A stretch of DNA of 64,000 bases, from the NCBI GenBank assembly GCA_022779365.1, contig JALFSI010000010.1, positions 22,409-86,408 on the forward strand. Reading direction: 5' to 3'. Origin of the DNA: CAG-170 sp022779365 (GTDB lineage: Bacteria > Bacillota > Clostridia > Oscillospirales > Oscillospiraceae). Both the position numbers and the translations under genes were made by a program. Below, piece by piece: positions 7,717 to 15,671 of the stretch. The notes under the pieces were generated by a model that worked only from the letters and a program-made list of their open reading frames with translations, had not been told where the DNA came from and did not search any database. Each line of letters begins with the position of its first letter. Position 1 is the first letter of the stretch.

Positions 7717-9087
7717 ATGAAACTAAGAACCATTCTCGCAGTGGCGGCGTGTAAGCTCAGCCGCCGTATGATCCGGCTGCTCGGGCGCGGCGGCACGGAC
7801 CTGCCGGGACGCATCGCGCTCAAGATCGATCCGAACCTGCTGGGAACGCTGGCAAGGGGCGTGGCGACGCTGATCGTCACGGGCACCAACGGCAAAACCA
7901 CGACCTCGCGCATGATCGAGCAGTCGTGGCGCGCCGCCGGAATCTCCTTCTTTGCCAACAAGACCGGCGCAAACCTGCTCAGCGGCGTGACGGCGGAATT
8001 TGCCGTAAACAGCACGCTCACCGGGCGCTGCCGCTATACGCACGCGCTCATCGAGTCCGACGAGGCGGCGTTCAAGGCGATCAGCCGCTATGTGGACGCC
8101 AAGGGCATCGTGGTGACGAACGTGTTCCGCGACCAGCTCGACCGCTACGGCGAGGTCACGCACACGCTGGAAAACATCCTCATCGGCATCCGCAACAGCA
8201 AAAACGCCGTCCTCGCGCTCAACGCTGACGACTCGCTGTGCACGTCCATCGCCGATCAGGTGGAAAACCGCGTCATCTTCTACGGTGTGAACACGCCCAT
8301 CTACGCCACGCGTGTGGAGGAGCTGTCGGACGCGCCGTACTGCATCCGCTGCAAGCACGAATACATCTATGACTATGTGACCTACGGGCATCTGGGCGGC
8401 TACCGCTGCCCGGCGTGCGGCTATGCGCGCCCGCAGCCGCAGGTCGCGGTGACGGAGGTCGTGCGGTCTGACAGCGAGCGCTCACAGGTCGTGTTTTCCG
8501 TGGACGCGCAGAGCATCCCCGCGACGATCTGCCTGCCGGGCGGATACAATATCTACAACGCCTGCGCCTGCATGGCGGCGGGCAAGCTCATGGGGCTGGA
8601 CGCGCAGGCTACGGCAAGGTCGCTCGGCGAGTTCGCCTGCGGCTTTGGGCGGATGGAAAAGTTCGTCCTGAACGATACGCCCGCGCGCATGAGCCTCATC
8701 AAAAACCCCGCGGGCTGCAATCAGGTGCTCAACTTCCTAACGCAGCAGAAAGAACCATTCGTGTTCGCCATCTGCCTCAACGATCGCGCGCAGGACGGGC
8801 GGGATGTGAGCTGGATCTGGGACGTCGATTTTGAGCGGCTGACGGCGATGGAGGACGTGCTGAAGGAAATTTACGTCTCCGGCTGCCGCGCGGAGGATAT
8901 GGCACTGCGCCTCAAATACGCGGGCTTCCCGACGGAGCGCCTGCACATTCAGAAGAATTACCCCGCGCTCATCGAGCAGATGACGGCGCATAAGCTGCCC
9001 GTGATCGTCATGCCGACCTACACTGCCATGCTCGAGGTGCGCGGGACGATCAGCAAACGGTACGGCTACCGCGAGTTCTGGCAGTGA
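7717..9087 (+). CDS. murT: Lipid II isoglutaminyl synthase, MurT subunit
   Basis: A 456-residue Mur-ligase-like protein with a DUF1727 C-terminal domain. With GatD it amidates the alpha-carboxyl of D-glutamate in lipid II on the inner membrane face. Seen: P-loop VTGTNGKTTTSRMIEQ (about residues 53-68), the Mur motif NVFRDQLDRYGE, and a zinc ribbon with CIRCKHEY and CPACGY (about 208-231), the feature that sets MurT apart from MurE. The C-terminal part (AICLNDRAQDGRDVSWIWDVDFE) matches DUF1727. It is followed after 9 bases by gatD, the usual pair. No ribosome site precedes the ATG, and the promoter ends six bases upstream, so the message looks leaderless. Confidence 0.95.
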   Translation: MKLRTILAVAACKLSRRMIRLLGRGGTDLPGRIALKIDPNLLGTLARGVATLIVTGTNGKTTTSRMIEQSWRAAGISFFANKTGANLLSGVTAEFAVNSTLTGRCRYTHALIESDEAAFKAISRYVDAKGIVVTNVFRDQLDRYGEVTHTLENILIGIRNSKNAVLALNADDSLCTSIADQVENRVIFYGVNTPIYATRVEELSDAPYCIRCKHEYIYDYVTYGHLGGYRCPACGYARPQPQVAVTEVVRSDSERSQVVFSVDAQSIPATICLPGGYNIYNACACMAAGKLMGLDAQATARSLGEFACGFGRMEKFVLNDTPARMSLIKNPAGCNQVLNFLTQQKEPFVFAICLNDRAQDGRDVSWIWDVDFERLTAMEDVLKEIYVSGCRAEDMALRLKYAGFPTERLHIQKNYPALIEQMTAHKLPVIVMPTYTAMLEVRGTISKRYGYREFWQ

Positions 9088-9096
9088 GGTGTGCGG

Positions 9097-9825
9097 ATGG
9101 AACTGAAAATTTGTCATCTTTATCCCGACGTCCTGAATCTGTACGGCGACCGGGGCAATATCCTTTGCATGGAGCAGCGCCTGCGCTGGCGGGGACTGAA
9201 CGTGGAAACAACGGGCGTGCCGATCGGCGAAAAGCTGCGCGCGGCGGATTTTGACCTGTTTTTCATCGGCGGCGGACAGGATTTTGAACAGGAGGTCCTG
9301 CTGGGCGACCTCGCGGGCGACAAGACCGCCGAGATCAAGGCCGCCATCGAGGACGAAAAGCCGTTCCTCGCCATCTGCGGCGGCTATCAGATGCTGGGGC
9401 AGTATTATAAGACCTGGGACGGGCAGCAGTGCGACTTTACCGGCGCGCTGGAGCTGTACACGGTCGGCTCGAAGCAGCGCATGATCGGCAACTACCTGTT
9501 TACCTGCGACGAGCTGAACGAAAAGATCGTCGGCTTTGAGAATCACTCCGGCAAGACCTATCTCGGCGGCAGCGTCCGCCCGATGGGGCGCGTGCTGGCG
9601 GGCTGCGGCAACAACGGCGAGGACAAAACGGAGGGCGCGCGGTATAAAAACGTGTTTGCCACCTATTCTCACGGCTGCCTGCTGCCAAAAAACCCAAAGC
9701 TCTGTGACCACATCCTGCTCACCGCGCTGAAGCGCAAATACGGCGAGAATGTGACTCTGAAGCCGCTGGACGATGCGCTGGAAAATGCCGCACATGACGT
9801 GATGTGCCGGAGATTGGAAAAATAA
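9097..9825 (+). CDS. gatD: Lipid II isoglutaminyl synthase, GatD glutamine amidotransferase subunit
   Basis: A 242-residue class I glutaminase-like domain protein (CobB/CobQ-like) that frees ammonia from glutamine and feeds it to MurT. The nucleophile cysteine sits in FLAICGGYQ near residue 94, the oxyanion area in FFIGGGQDFEQE, and the catalytic histidine in TYSHGCLLPKNP. The start at 9097 has GAGGTG five bases upstream; a GTG at 9091 would begin inside that site. The pair amidates stem peptides so they serve as substrates for cross-linking. It ends at a bidirectional terminator shared with the convergent udg gene. Confidence 0.95.
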   Translation: MELKICHLYPDVLNLYGDRGNILCMEQRLRWRGLNVETTGVPIGEKLRAADFDLFFIGGGQDFEQEVLLGDLAGDKTAEIKAAIEDEKPFLAICGGYQMLGQYYKTWDGQQCDFTGALELYTVGSKQRMIGNYLFTCDELNEKIVGFENHSGKTYLGGSVRPMGRVLAGCGNNGEDKTEGARYKNVFATYSHGCLLPKNPKLCDHILLTALKRKYGENVTLKPLDDALENAAHDVMCRRLEK

Positions 9826-9857
9826 AAACAGGAGAGGCGGCAGCCTCTCCTGTTTTT
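9824..9857. terminator. Bidirectional terminator between gatD and udg
   Basis: A 15-bp perfect stem (9824-9838 with 9843-9857) with five A on one side and five T on the other, placed between convergent genes. The left arm overlaps the gatD stop codon. Confidence 0.9.
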
Positions 9858-9861
9858 GCAA

Positions 9862-10431
9862 TTATTTATATGTCTCCGGGCAGACTTCTTTGATCTTTGC
9901 CCGCAGGGACAGCAGGTCGCGGAAGGTTTCGGGGCGTTTGGTCTCGTCGCGCAGGAGGGCGGAGGGATGATAGAGCGCTGTGAACCAGACGCCGTTTTTC
10001 TGCGTCCACTGCCCGTGCTCGCGCGTGATGCGAAGATCCTCGCGGATGAGCTTCATCGCGGCGATGCGTCCGAGGCACACAATGATCTGCGGGCGCAGCA
10101 GGCGCACCTGCTCGCGCAGGTAGCCGATGCACGCCTCCTGCTCGACCTCCAGCGGGTCGCGGTTATGCGGCGGGCGGCATTTGACGATGTTGGCGATGTA
10201 GCAGTTTTTCGTGCGGTCAAGGTCGATGATCGACAGCATATCGTCGAGCAGCCGTCCCGCCGGTCCGACGAACGGTTCGCCGCGCAGGTCCTCCTGCTCG
10301 CCCGGTCCTTCGCCCACGAACATCACGCGCGCCGTCTCGCTGCCGACGCCGAATACGACGTTCGTGCGTGTCTGGCAGAGGGGACAGGCGGTGCAGCCGA
10401 GGCAGCTTTTGCGGAGCTGTTCAAAGTCCAT
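9862..10431 (-). CDS. Family 4 uracil-DNA glycosylase
   Basis: A 189-residue iron-sulfur uracil-DNA glycosylase (type 4, like Thermotoga and clostridial enzymes). Seen: the cysteine pair in CLGCTACPLC near the N-terminus, motif GEGPGEQED (about 41-49) with the catalytic region, FVGPAGRLLDDML, NIVKCRPPHNRDP with the third cysteine group, and the closing YHPSALLR loop. It removes uracil arising by cytosine deamination. The start at 10431 has GGAGG seven bases upstream; the ATG at 10437 overlaps the upstream stop and lies too near that site. The gene follows the carboxypeptidase gene with a tiny gap and shares its promoter. Confidence 0.9.
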   Translation of the reverse strand: MDFEQLRKSCLGCTACPLCQTRTNVVFGVGSETARVMFVGEGPGEQEDLRGEPFVGPAGRLLDDMLSIIDLDRTKNCYIANIVKCRPPHNRDPLEVEQEACIGYLREQVRLLRPQIIVCLGRIAAMKLIREDLRITREHGQWTQKNGVWFTALYHPSALLRDETKRPETFRDLLSLRAKIKEVCPETYK

Positions 10432-10433
10432 CG

Positions 10434-11840
10434 TCATTCCTCCCGGTCATAGCCGCGATCCATGCGGTCGAGCTTGCGGCGGCGCAGCTCCAGCCATTTT
10501 TCACGCTGCCGCCTGCGGCGGAGCGCCAGCAGCACGAGCAGCACGAGAAACGCCGCGACCGCCAGCACGATCAGCACCACCAGCCACTTCCACCAGTTGT
10601 TCTGGATATACGACGCGGTTGAAGAGCCCGCCGCTGCGATCTCGGATTTTGCGACGTCCGTGATGGCGACAAGCTCGGTCGTGCCGTAGCTCTCGCCGTT
10701 AAACAGCACCTCTGCCGTGCCGTGGCTGCTGCCGGCGGCGACCGGCGCGTCCACCGCACCGGCGTCCAGCGTCAGCTTGGTCTCGAGCAGCGCGGGGTCG
10801 TAATTTTTCGGCAGCAGAATGCGAATTTCATCCTTCGGCGCGAGCGCAACGTACTCAGAGCCCGCGGAATTGTTGATAGCGATCTGCGTGACGGGGTAGA
10901 GCGGCGAGAGCGCCGTGACATACGCAAAACTATCAAAGCCGTATTCAAACAGCCGGATCGTTTCCGGGAAGCTGCGCATGACAATATCGCCGCTCTCGGC
11001 GACCTCGGTGGCAGCGCCGCACACGACGCTCAAAAACGACATCCCGCCGCTCTTTGCCGTGGAGATGAGGCAGCGCCCCGCCTGACTGGTATAGCCGGTC
11101 TTGATGCCGGCGGCCTTGCTGTAGTAAAAGCCGTTGCTCGTGTCGTCACGGATGAGCTGGTTCGTCGTGGTCAGTTCCCGTTCGGCGGAGAGATTCGTGG
11201 CGGGCATAATGTAGGTGGCGGTGTTCGTGATCTGCTTGAAGGTCTCGCTCTTGAGCGCAGCCTGCGCGATGCGCACGAGGTCGCGCGCGGTGGTGTAGTG
11301 ATCGTCGTCGTGCAGCCCGTGGGGATTGCAGAAATGCGTGTTTTCACACCCCAGCTCATACGCACGCTCGTTCATCATGCGCACAAAATCGGGGATCGAC
11401 CCGGCGATATACTCCGCTGCGACGTTGCTTGCCTCGTTGCCGGACATGAGCATCATGCAGTAAAGAAGATTCTCCACCGAAAGCTGCTCGCCCACCATCA
11501 GCCCGGCGGTGCTGCTGCTGCCGTCGATGTCGGCAAATGCGGATTCGTCGACCGTGACCGTGTCGGACAGGTTGCCGTTTTCCAGCACCAGCAGGCACGT
11601 CATGATCTTCGTCAGGCTCGCGGGGTAGACGCGCTCATCGGGGTTCTGCTCATAGATGACCCTGTTTGTGTTGAGGTCTACGAGCATCGCCGCCTTGGCG
11701 TCTACGGTGAACGGCTCGGCTGCCTGCGCGGGCTCGGCGGACGCGTCCTCCGGCGTGTCCGCGGCGGAAACGGGGAGGGAAAACGCCGCCAGAAGCATAT
11801 AAAGCGCCAGCAGCAGGGGGAAAAGTCTGCATTTTTTCAT
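10434..11840 (-). CDS. D-alanyl-D-alanine carboxypeptidase (DacF type)
   Basis: A 468-residue penicillin-binding protein 5-like enzyme that trims the terminal D-Ala from peptidoglycan stem peptides outside the membrane. Signal peptide 1-26; then SLTK with the active serine near residue 75, SGN (LMSGNEAS near 133), and KTGYTS near 245. The C-terminal domain is followed by one transmembrane helix (WLVVLIVLAVAAFLVLLVLLAL, about 415-440) and a basic tail, in place of the amphipathic helix of PBP5. DacF and DacB relatives act in sporulation or vegetative wall maturation; which applies here is unclear. A consensus promoter precedes it and udg follows in the operon. Confidence 0.92.
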   Translation of the reverse strand: MKKCRLFPLLLALYMLLAAFSLPVSAADTPEDASAEPAQAAEPFTVDAKAAMLVDLNTNRVIYEQNPDERVYPASLTKIMTCLLVLENGNLSDTVTVDESAFADIDGSSSTAGLMVGEQLSVENLLYCMMLMSGNEASNVAAEYIAGSIPDFVRMMNERAYELGCENTHFCNPHGLHDDDHYTTARDLVRIAQAALKSETFKQITNTATYIMPATNLSAERELTTTNQLIRDDTSNGFYYSKAAGIKTGYTSQAGRCLISTAKSGGMSFLSVVCGAATEVAESGDIVMRSFPETIRLFEYGFDSFAYVTALSPLYPVTQIAINNSAGSEYVALAPKDEIRILLPKNYDPALLETKLTLDAGAVDAPVAAGSSHGTAEVLFNGESYGTTELVAITDVAKSEIAAAGSSTASYIQNNWWKWLVVLIVLAVAAFLVLLVLLALRRRRQREKWLELRRRKLDRMDRGYDREE

Positions 11841-11868
11841 AAGAATACTCCAAATTCCCGGGGCGCAC

Positions 11869-11898
11869 TTGCCGAACCGGGCAGAATTGTGTTAAAAT
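11869..11898 (+). promoter_or_regulatory. Possible promoter of the comEA-two-component operon
   Basis: TTGCCG (11869-11874) and TAAAAT (11893-11898), 18 bases apart, point to the comEA operon. It lies between the dac start and the opposing dac promoter. Confidence 0.45.
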
Positions 11899-11932
11899 GA
11901 ATTTACAGCTCGCGCAGGGCGCGGCTGCGTCT

Positions 11933-11960
11933 ATTATACCAAATTCCGGCGCTATGTCAA
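11933..11960 (-). promoter_or_regulatory. Consensus sigma-A promoter of the dac-udg operon
   Basis: On the minus strand, a perfect TTGACA (11960-11955) and perfect TATAAT (11938-11933) are 16 bases apart. The leader before the carboxypeptidase ATG is about 85 bases. Confidence 0.85.
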
Positions 11961-11980
11961 ATCGGGCGGAGGTGAGCGCG

Positions 11981-12370
11981 ATGCTGAAACGTCTGGCGGC
12001 GTTTGTCATCCCGGCGCTGGCGCTGCTTGCCTGCGGCGTGATGCTGGGCATTTTCCTCATGCAGACACGCACGGCGGGCACGATCAGCGTGCAGCGCGCC
12101 GCGCCGGAGGAAGCTGCTGAATCCACGCAGACCGTCGTGGAAGAAGCGGCGGACGCGACGGCGGACGACCGCCTCGACCTCAATACGGCGACCGCCGAGG
12201 ACTTGCAGGAGCTTCCGGGCATCGGCGAGGTGATCGCGCAGCGCATCATCGACTACCGCGAGCTGTGCGGGCGGTTTCTCGACCCGGAGCAGCTCATGGA
12301 AGTCGATGGCATCGGGCAGGCAAAATACGAAAAGCTCCGGGAGCTTGTGACTGTGAGGAATACCGAATGA
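11981..12370 (+). CDS. ComEA-like helix-hairpin-helix DNA-binding protein
   Basis: A 129-residue membrane-anchored protein. One transmembrane helix near the start (FVIPALALLACGVMLGIFLM) is followed by a short linker and a C-terminal double helix-hairpin-helix domain (LDLNTATAEDLQELPGIGEV and DGIGQAKYEKLREL), the ComEA signature. ComEA holds incoming DNA at the cell surface in competence; short forms like this one are common in Clostridia with no proof of competence. The start at 11981 has GGAGGTG seven bases upstream; longer in-frame starts at 11897 and 11954 lack such a site. The stop overlaps the response regulator ATG as ATGA. Confidence 0.82.
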   Translation: MLKRLAAFVIPALALLACGVMLGIFLMQTRTAGTISVQRAAPEEAAESTQTVVEEAADATADDRLDLNTATAEDLQELPGIGEVIAQRIIDYRELCGRFLDPEQLMEVDGIGQAKYEKLRELVTVRNTE

Positions 12371-13047
12371 AAATTCTGGTCGTGGACGACGAGGCTCTGC
12401 TCGTCAAGGGGATCAAATTCAATCTGGAAAATGACGGCTACACCGTCGTCACCGGCAGTGATGGCGAGCAGGCGGTGGAGCAGGCGGCTGCCGGCGGGAT
12501 CGACCTGATCGTGCTGGACCTGATGATGCCGAAGCTCGACGGACTTGGTGCGTGCCGAAGAATCCGCGAATTTTCCGACGTGCCCATTATCATGCTCACC
12601 GCCAAGGCGGATGATATGGACAAGCTCATGGGCTTTGAGCATGGCGCGGACGATTATCTGACGAAGCCGTTTAACATTCTGGAGCTCAAGGCGCGCATCC
12701 GGGCGCTTCTGCGCCGCGCGAAGCCCGCTGAAAAGGAACAGCCGCGCGACGAGCTGCGCTGCGAGCACATCCGGCTGGACTGCACGGCGCGCGACGCGTA
12801 TCGCGGCAGCGCCCGCGTAGAGCTGACTGCCAAGGAATTTGACCTTGCGGAGCTTCTGATGCGCAATCCGAACAGGGTCTATTCGCGCGACGCGCTGCTT
12901 TCGGCGATCTGGGGCTATGACAGCAGCAGCGATATTCGCACCGTGGACGTGCACATCCGCCGCCTGCGCGAAAAGCTGGAACAGAACCCGGCAGAGCCGG
13001 AGCACATTATGACCAAATGGGGAGTGGGGTACTATTTCCGCTACTAA
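12367..13047 (+). CDS. OmpR/PhoB family response regulator
   Basis: A 226-residue two-component regulator. Receiver domain (1-120): acidic pair DD at 7-8, phospho-acceptor Asp51 in IVLDLMMPKLDG, Thr in IIMLTAK, Lys in TKPF. The C-terminal winged helix (about 130-225) includes ELTAKEFDLAELLMRNPN and RTVDVHIRRLREKLE, the OmpR fold. It is closest in type to PhoB/WalR-like regulators. Translation couples to comEA by an ATGA overlap and to the kinase downstream by a 14-base overlap. Its targets cannot be told, but the operon ends with a GerMN lipoprotein, suggesting an envelope-related signal. Confidence 0.92.
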   Translation: MKILVVDDEALLVKGIKFNLENDGYTVVTGSDGEQAVEQAAAGGIDLIVLDLMMPKLDGLGACRRIREFSDVPIIMLTAKADDMDKLMGFEHGADDYLTKPFNILELKARIRALLRRAKPAEKEQPRDELRCEHIRLDCTARDAYRGSARVELTAKEFDLAELLMRNPNRVYSRDALLSAIWGYDSSSDIRTVDVHIRRLREKLEQNPAEPEHIMTKWGVGYYFRY

Positions 13048-14485
13048 ACGCCGCATCGGGCTGCTGCCGAGCAGCTCGCAGTTTCGCAATGCGCTGGCGT
13101 ATGTCGCCATCACGCTGCTGGCGCTGCTGTTTTTGAATCTCTATTCCGCGAGAAATACGCGCACGCTGATGTTTCAGGCAAAGTACGCCGCCGCGCAGGA
13201 TAAGCTCCAGCCGATCGTCTCGGCGTTCGGGGGGCTGGACGCACTGGCGGAGGAAAATGTGGAGCAGGTCATCTCCGTCTTGGGCGACCTCAACGTTACG
13301 CGCGTGATCGTCACGGATTATGAAGCGCGCGCGCTGTATGACTCCTCTGTGGGGCAGAACTGCGTCGGGCGCTATGTGCTGTTTGAGGAGGTGGCGCAGG
13401 CACTCGGCGGCAACGACGTGTTTTACTGCGTGTATGACAGCGGCGCGCTGGAAAGCCGCGCCGCCATGCCCGTGCAGACGGACGGCGCGACGATCGGCTG
13501 CGTTTACATGATGGAGTACGACACGGCGCAGGGCAAGATCATCGCCGATCTGGAACGCACATTTCTGCGCGGGTCGGTCATTCTGGAGGCGGCGATCGTG
13601 CTCGCGTCCGTGTGTTTTTCGATCATCTCCTCCGGGCGGATGCGCAAGATCCTCACGTCTGTGCGTCTTGCGCGCGAGGGTGAATATAACTACAAGATCA
13701 GAATGCGCGGCGCGGACGAGTTCAGCAAGCTCGCCGCCGAGTTCAACAAGCTCACGGAGCGCCTGCAAGCGTCCGAAAGCGCGCAGCGGCAGTTTATCTC
13801 CGACGCTTCCCACGAGCTGAAAACGCCGTTGGCGTCCATCAAGCTCCTGTCCGACTCCATCTTGCAGAACGATATGGACACCGCCACCATGCGCGAGTTC
13901 GTCGCCGACATCGGCAGCGAGTCAGACCGCCTGACGCGCATGGCGCAGAAGCTGCTCGTGCTCAACCGCACGGAGCACGCCGTGGAGCTGGAGCATGAGG
14001 TCGTGGACGCGGAGGAGGTCGTGTCCCATGTGTTCCGAATGCTCATCCCGCTGGCGGCGCGCCGCGAGATCGACCTGACGGCAGACCTCGAGCACGGGTG
14101 TCTGATCCTCTCGGCGGAGGATGATCTGTATCAGATCCTCTTTAATCTTGTGGAAAACGGCATCAAGTATAACCGCGACGGCGGCAGCGTCCATGTGAAG
14201 CTCCGCCGGACGGACGACGATGTGACGATCACCGTGGAGGACACCGGCGCGGGCATCCCGCATGAGGCGCTGGGGCACATTTTTGAGCGCTTTTACCGCG
14301 TGGATAAGGCGCGCTCGCGGCAGGCGGGCGGCTCGGGACTCGGGCTTTCCATCGTGCGCGAGCTCGTCGCGCGCAACCTCGGCGCGATCGACGTCAGCTC
14401 CATCGAGGGCAGCGGCACGCGCTTTACCGTCGTGCTGCCGTACTTTGACATGGAGCGGGAGGAGGGGCACGATGAAGAGACGTAA
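13034..14485 (+). CDS. Membrane sensor histidine kinase
   Basis: Partner kinase of the regulator upstream. The frame is open from 13013. An ATT at 13034 after a G-rich GGAG site gives a natural start (MSATKRRIGLLPSSS) and a full first transmembrane helix (about 20-37); the nearest standard start, TTG at 13133, would cut that helix away. From the ATT the protein has 483 residues: helix 1, an extracellular sensor domain (about 45-175), helix 2 (about 180-200), HAMP, HisKA with phospho-His near 260 in SDASHELKTPLAS, and an ATPase domain with NLVENGIKYN, DTGAGIP and GSGLGLSIV. The overall plan matches PhoR/WalK-like kinases. The stop overlaps the GerMN gene by 14 bases. Confidence 0.88.
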   Translation: MSATKRRIGLLPSSSQFRNALAYVAITLLALLFLNLYSARNTRTLMFQAKYAAAQDKLQPIVSAFGGLDALAEENVEQVISVLGDLNVTRVIVTDYEARALYDSSVGQNCVGRYVLFEEVAQALGGNDVFYCVYDSGALESRAAMPVQTDGATIGCVYMMEYDTAQGKIIADLERTFLRGSVILEAAIVLASVCFSIISSGRMRKILTSVRLAREGEYNYKIRMRGADEFSKLAAEFNKLTERLQASESAQRQFISDASHELKTPLASIKLLSDSILQNDMDTATMREFVADIGSESDRLTRMAQKLLVLNRTEHAVELEHEVVDAEEVVSHVFRMLIPLAARREIDLTADLEHGCLILSAEDDLYQILFNLVENGIKYNRDGGSVHVKLRRTDDDVTITVEDTGAGIPHEALGHIFERFYRVDKARSRQAGGSGLGLSIVRELVARNLGAIDVSSIEGSGTRFTVVLPYFDMEREEGHDEET

Positions 14486-15371
14486 GTGCCTGCTGGCGCT
14501 GCTTTTGTGCCTGCTGCTCGCGGGCTGCGCGATCACCCAGACGCAGTATGTGAACCCCATCCGCTTTTACTATAACCGCACGGAGGTCGCCTATAATCAG
14601 CCCGGCGGCACGCTGGCGTATGAAACGCGCGATTTGATGAGCCGTCAGGTCGGCATCGACGAGATCCTCGCGCTGTATTTTGCAGGTCCGCAGGATGAGG
14701 CGCTCGTCTCGCCGTTTCCGAGCGGCACGGCGTGCACCGCGCTTTCGATGCAGGACGGCGTGCTCACGCTCACGCTGAATGACGCCTATGCGCAGCTCAC
14801 CGGCGCGGCGCGCACGACCGCCGCCGCGTGCCTGACGCTGACGCTCACACAGATCCGCACTGTGGAGGAGGTCTGTCTCGAAACGCCCGACGCTGTGAGC
14901 GCCGAGCAGCGGCAGGTGCACTACCGCGCATCCGATTTCATCCTGCGCGACGCATCAGTCACGAACCCGGAGTGGACGGCGACGCTCTATTTCTGCGCCG
15001 CGCAGAGCCGCCAGATGCGCTCGGAAAAGCGCGCCGTTGCCTACCGCGCGCAGAGCGACCTGCCGCAGCTCGTGCTGGAGCAGCTTCTGGACGGACCGAC
15101 GCTTCAGAATCTCGTCAGCCCCATCCCGCGCGGCACGCGCTGCGTGGACGTGACGCTGACGGACGGCGTTTGCAGCGTGGTGCTGTCGGAGGAATTTACC
15201 GCCTGCGACACGGACGAAGCGTCTGCTGCGCTGGCAGTGCGCGCGTTGGCAGCGACGCTGTGCGAGCTGCCGGATGTGCAGAGCGTGCGGCTGTCGGTCA
15301 TCGGCGTGCAGGATCTGACGTATTTCAGCATCGCAGAGCCGCTCGCACCGACGGATGATTGGTTTGCATAA
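14472..15371 (+). CDS. GerMN-domain lipoprotein
   Basis: A 299-residue lipoprotein with signal LLALLLCLLLAGCAIT, lipobox LAGC and the lipidated Cys at about residue 18. Two GerMN (sporulation/spore germination) domains follow: about 50-145 (FAGPQDEALVSPFPSGTAC) and about 185-285 (LLDGPTLQNLVSPIPRGTRC). GerM in Bacillus acts in the engulfment complex and germination; LpqB-like GerMN lipoproteins sit with two-component systems such as MtrAB. The gene ends the comEA-regulator-kinase operon, so it may tune the kinase or carry out its envelope output; that link is inference from position. Start at 14472 has GGAGGGG upstream. Confidence 0.85.
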   Translation: MKRRKCLLALLLCLLLAGCAITQTQYVNPIRFYYNRTEVAYNQPGGTLAYETRDLMSRQVGIDEILALYFAGPQDEALVSPFPSGTACTALSMQDGVLTLTLNDAYAQLTGAARTTAAACLTLTLTQIRTVEEVCLETPDAVSAEQRQVHYRASDFILRDASVTNPEWTATLYFCAAQSRQMRSEKRAVAYRAQSDLPQLVLEQLLDGPTLQNLVSPIPRGTRCVDVTLTDGVCSVVLSEEFTACDTDEASAALAVRALAATLCELPDVQSVRLSVIGVQDLTYFSIAEPLAPTDDWFA

Positions 15372-15388
15372 TAAAAAATTCTGGATAA

Positions 15389-15423
15389 AAACCGCGCCGC
15401 AGCAACGAACTGCGGCGCGGTTT
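15389..15423. terminator. Bidirectional terminator after the GerMN gene
   Basis: A 14-bp perfect GC-rich stem (15389-15402 with 15410-15423), loop of seven, flanked by A and T runs; lies between convergent genes. Confidence 0.88.
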
Positions 15424-15428
15424 CTGCT

Positions 15429-15638
15429 TCAAAGTTTGAACTCTTCGGGGTCGTGCTGGGCTAATGGCGCGGACTGCGGGCGCGCGGGGACGCGCTTGAG
15501 CGGGTCATAGCGGAATTTGCGGCAGTGGTGCTCCACGGGCACAACGCCGTATTTCTGGCAGATCATATGCTCGCCGTCCATTTTGCCGGCAAACTGGCAG
15601 TAGGTACAGTATCGGTCGATCTTTCTGCGGAAAAGCAA
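15429..15638 (-). CDS. Small cysteine-rich protein, putative zinc-binding
   Basis: A 69-residue basic protein with four cysteines spaced as C-x2-C (YCTYCQF, residues 11-14), C at 27 and C near 39 (EHHCRKFRYDP), a layout that could bind zinc. The phrase CRKFRYDPLKR is often seen in unnamed short clostridial proteins, which supports it as real. The start is a TTG at 15638 with AAAGGCGG eight bases upstream. It lies just after ylbJ on the same strand; a TATAAT at 15676-15671 at the ylbJ end may drive it alone. No function is known to me. Confidence 0.7.
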   Translation of the reverse strand: MLFRRKIDRYCTYCQFAGKMDGEHMICQKYGVVPVEHHCRKFRYDPLKRVPARPQSAPLAQHDPEEFKL

Positions 15639-15671
15639 AGCAAGTACCGCCTTTCATCATTCTTGCGGCTA

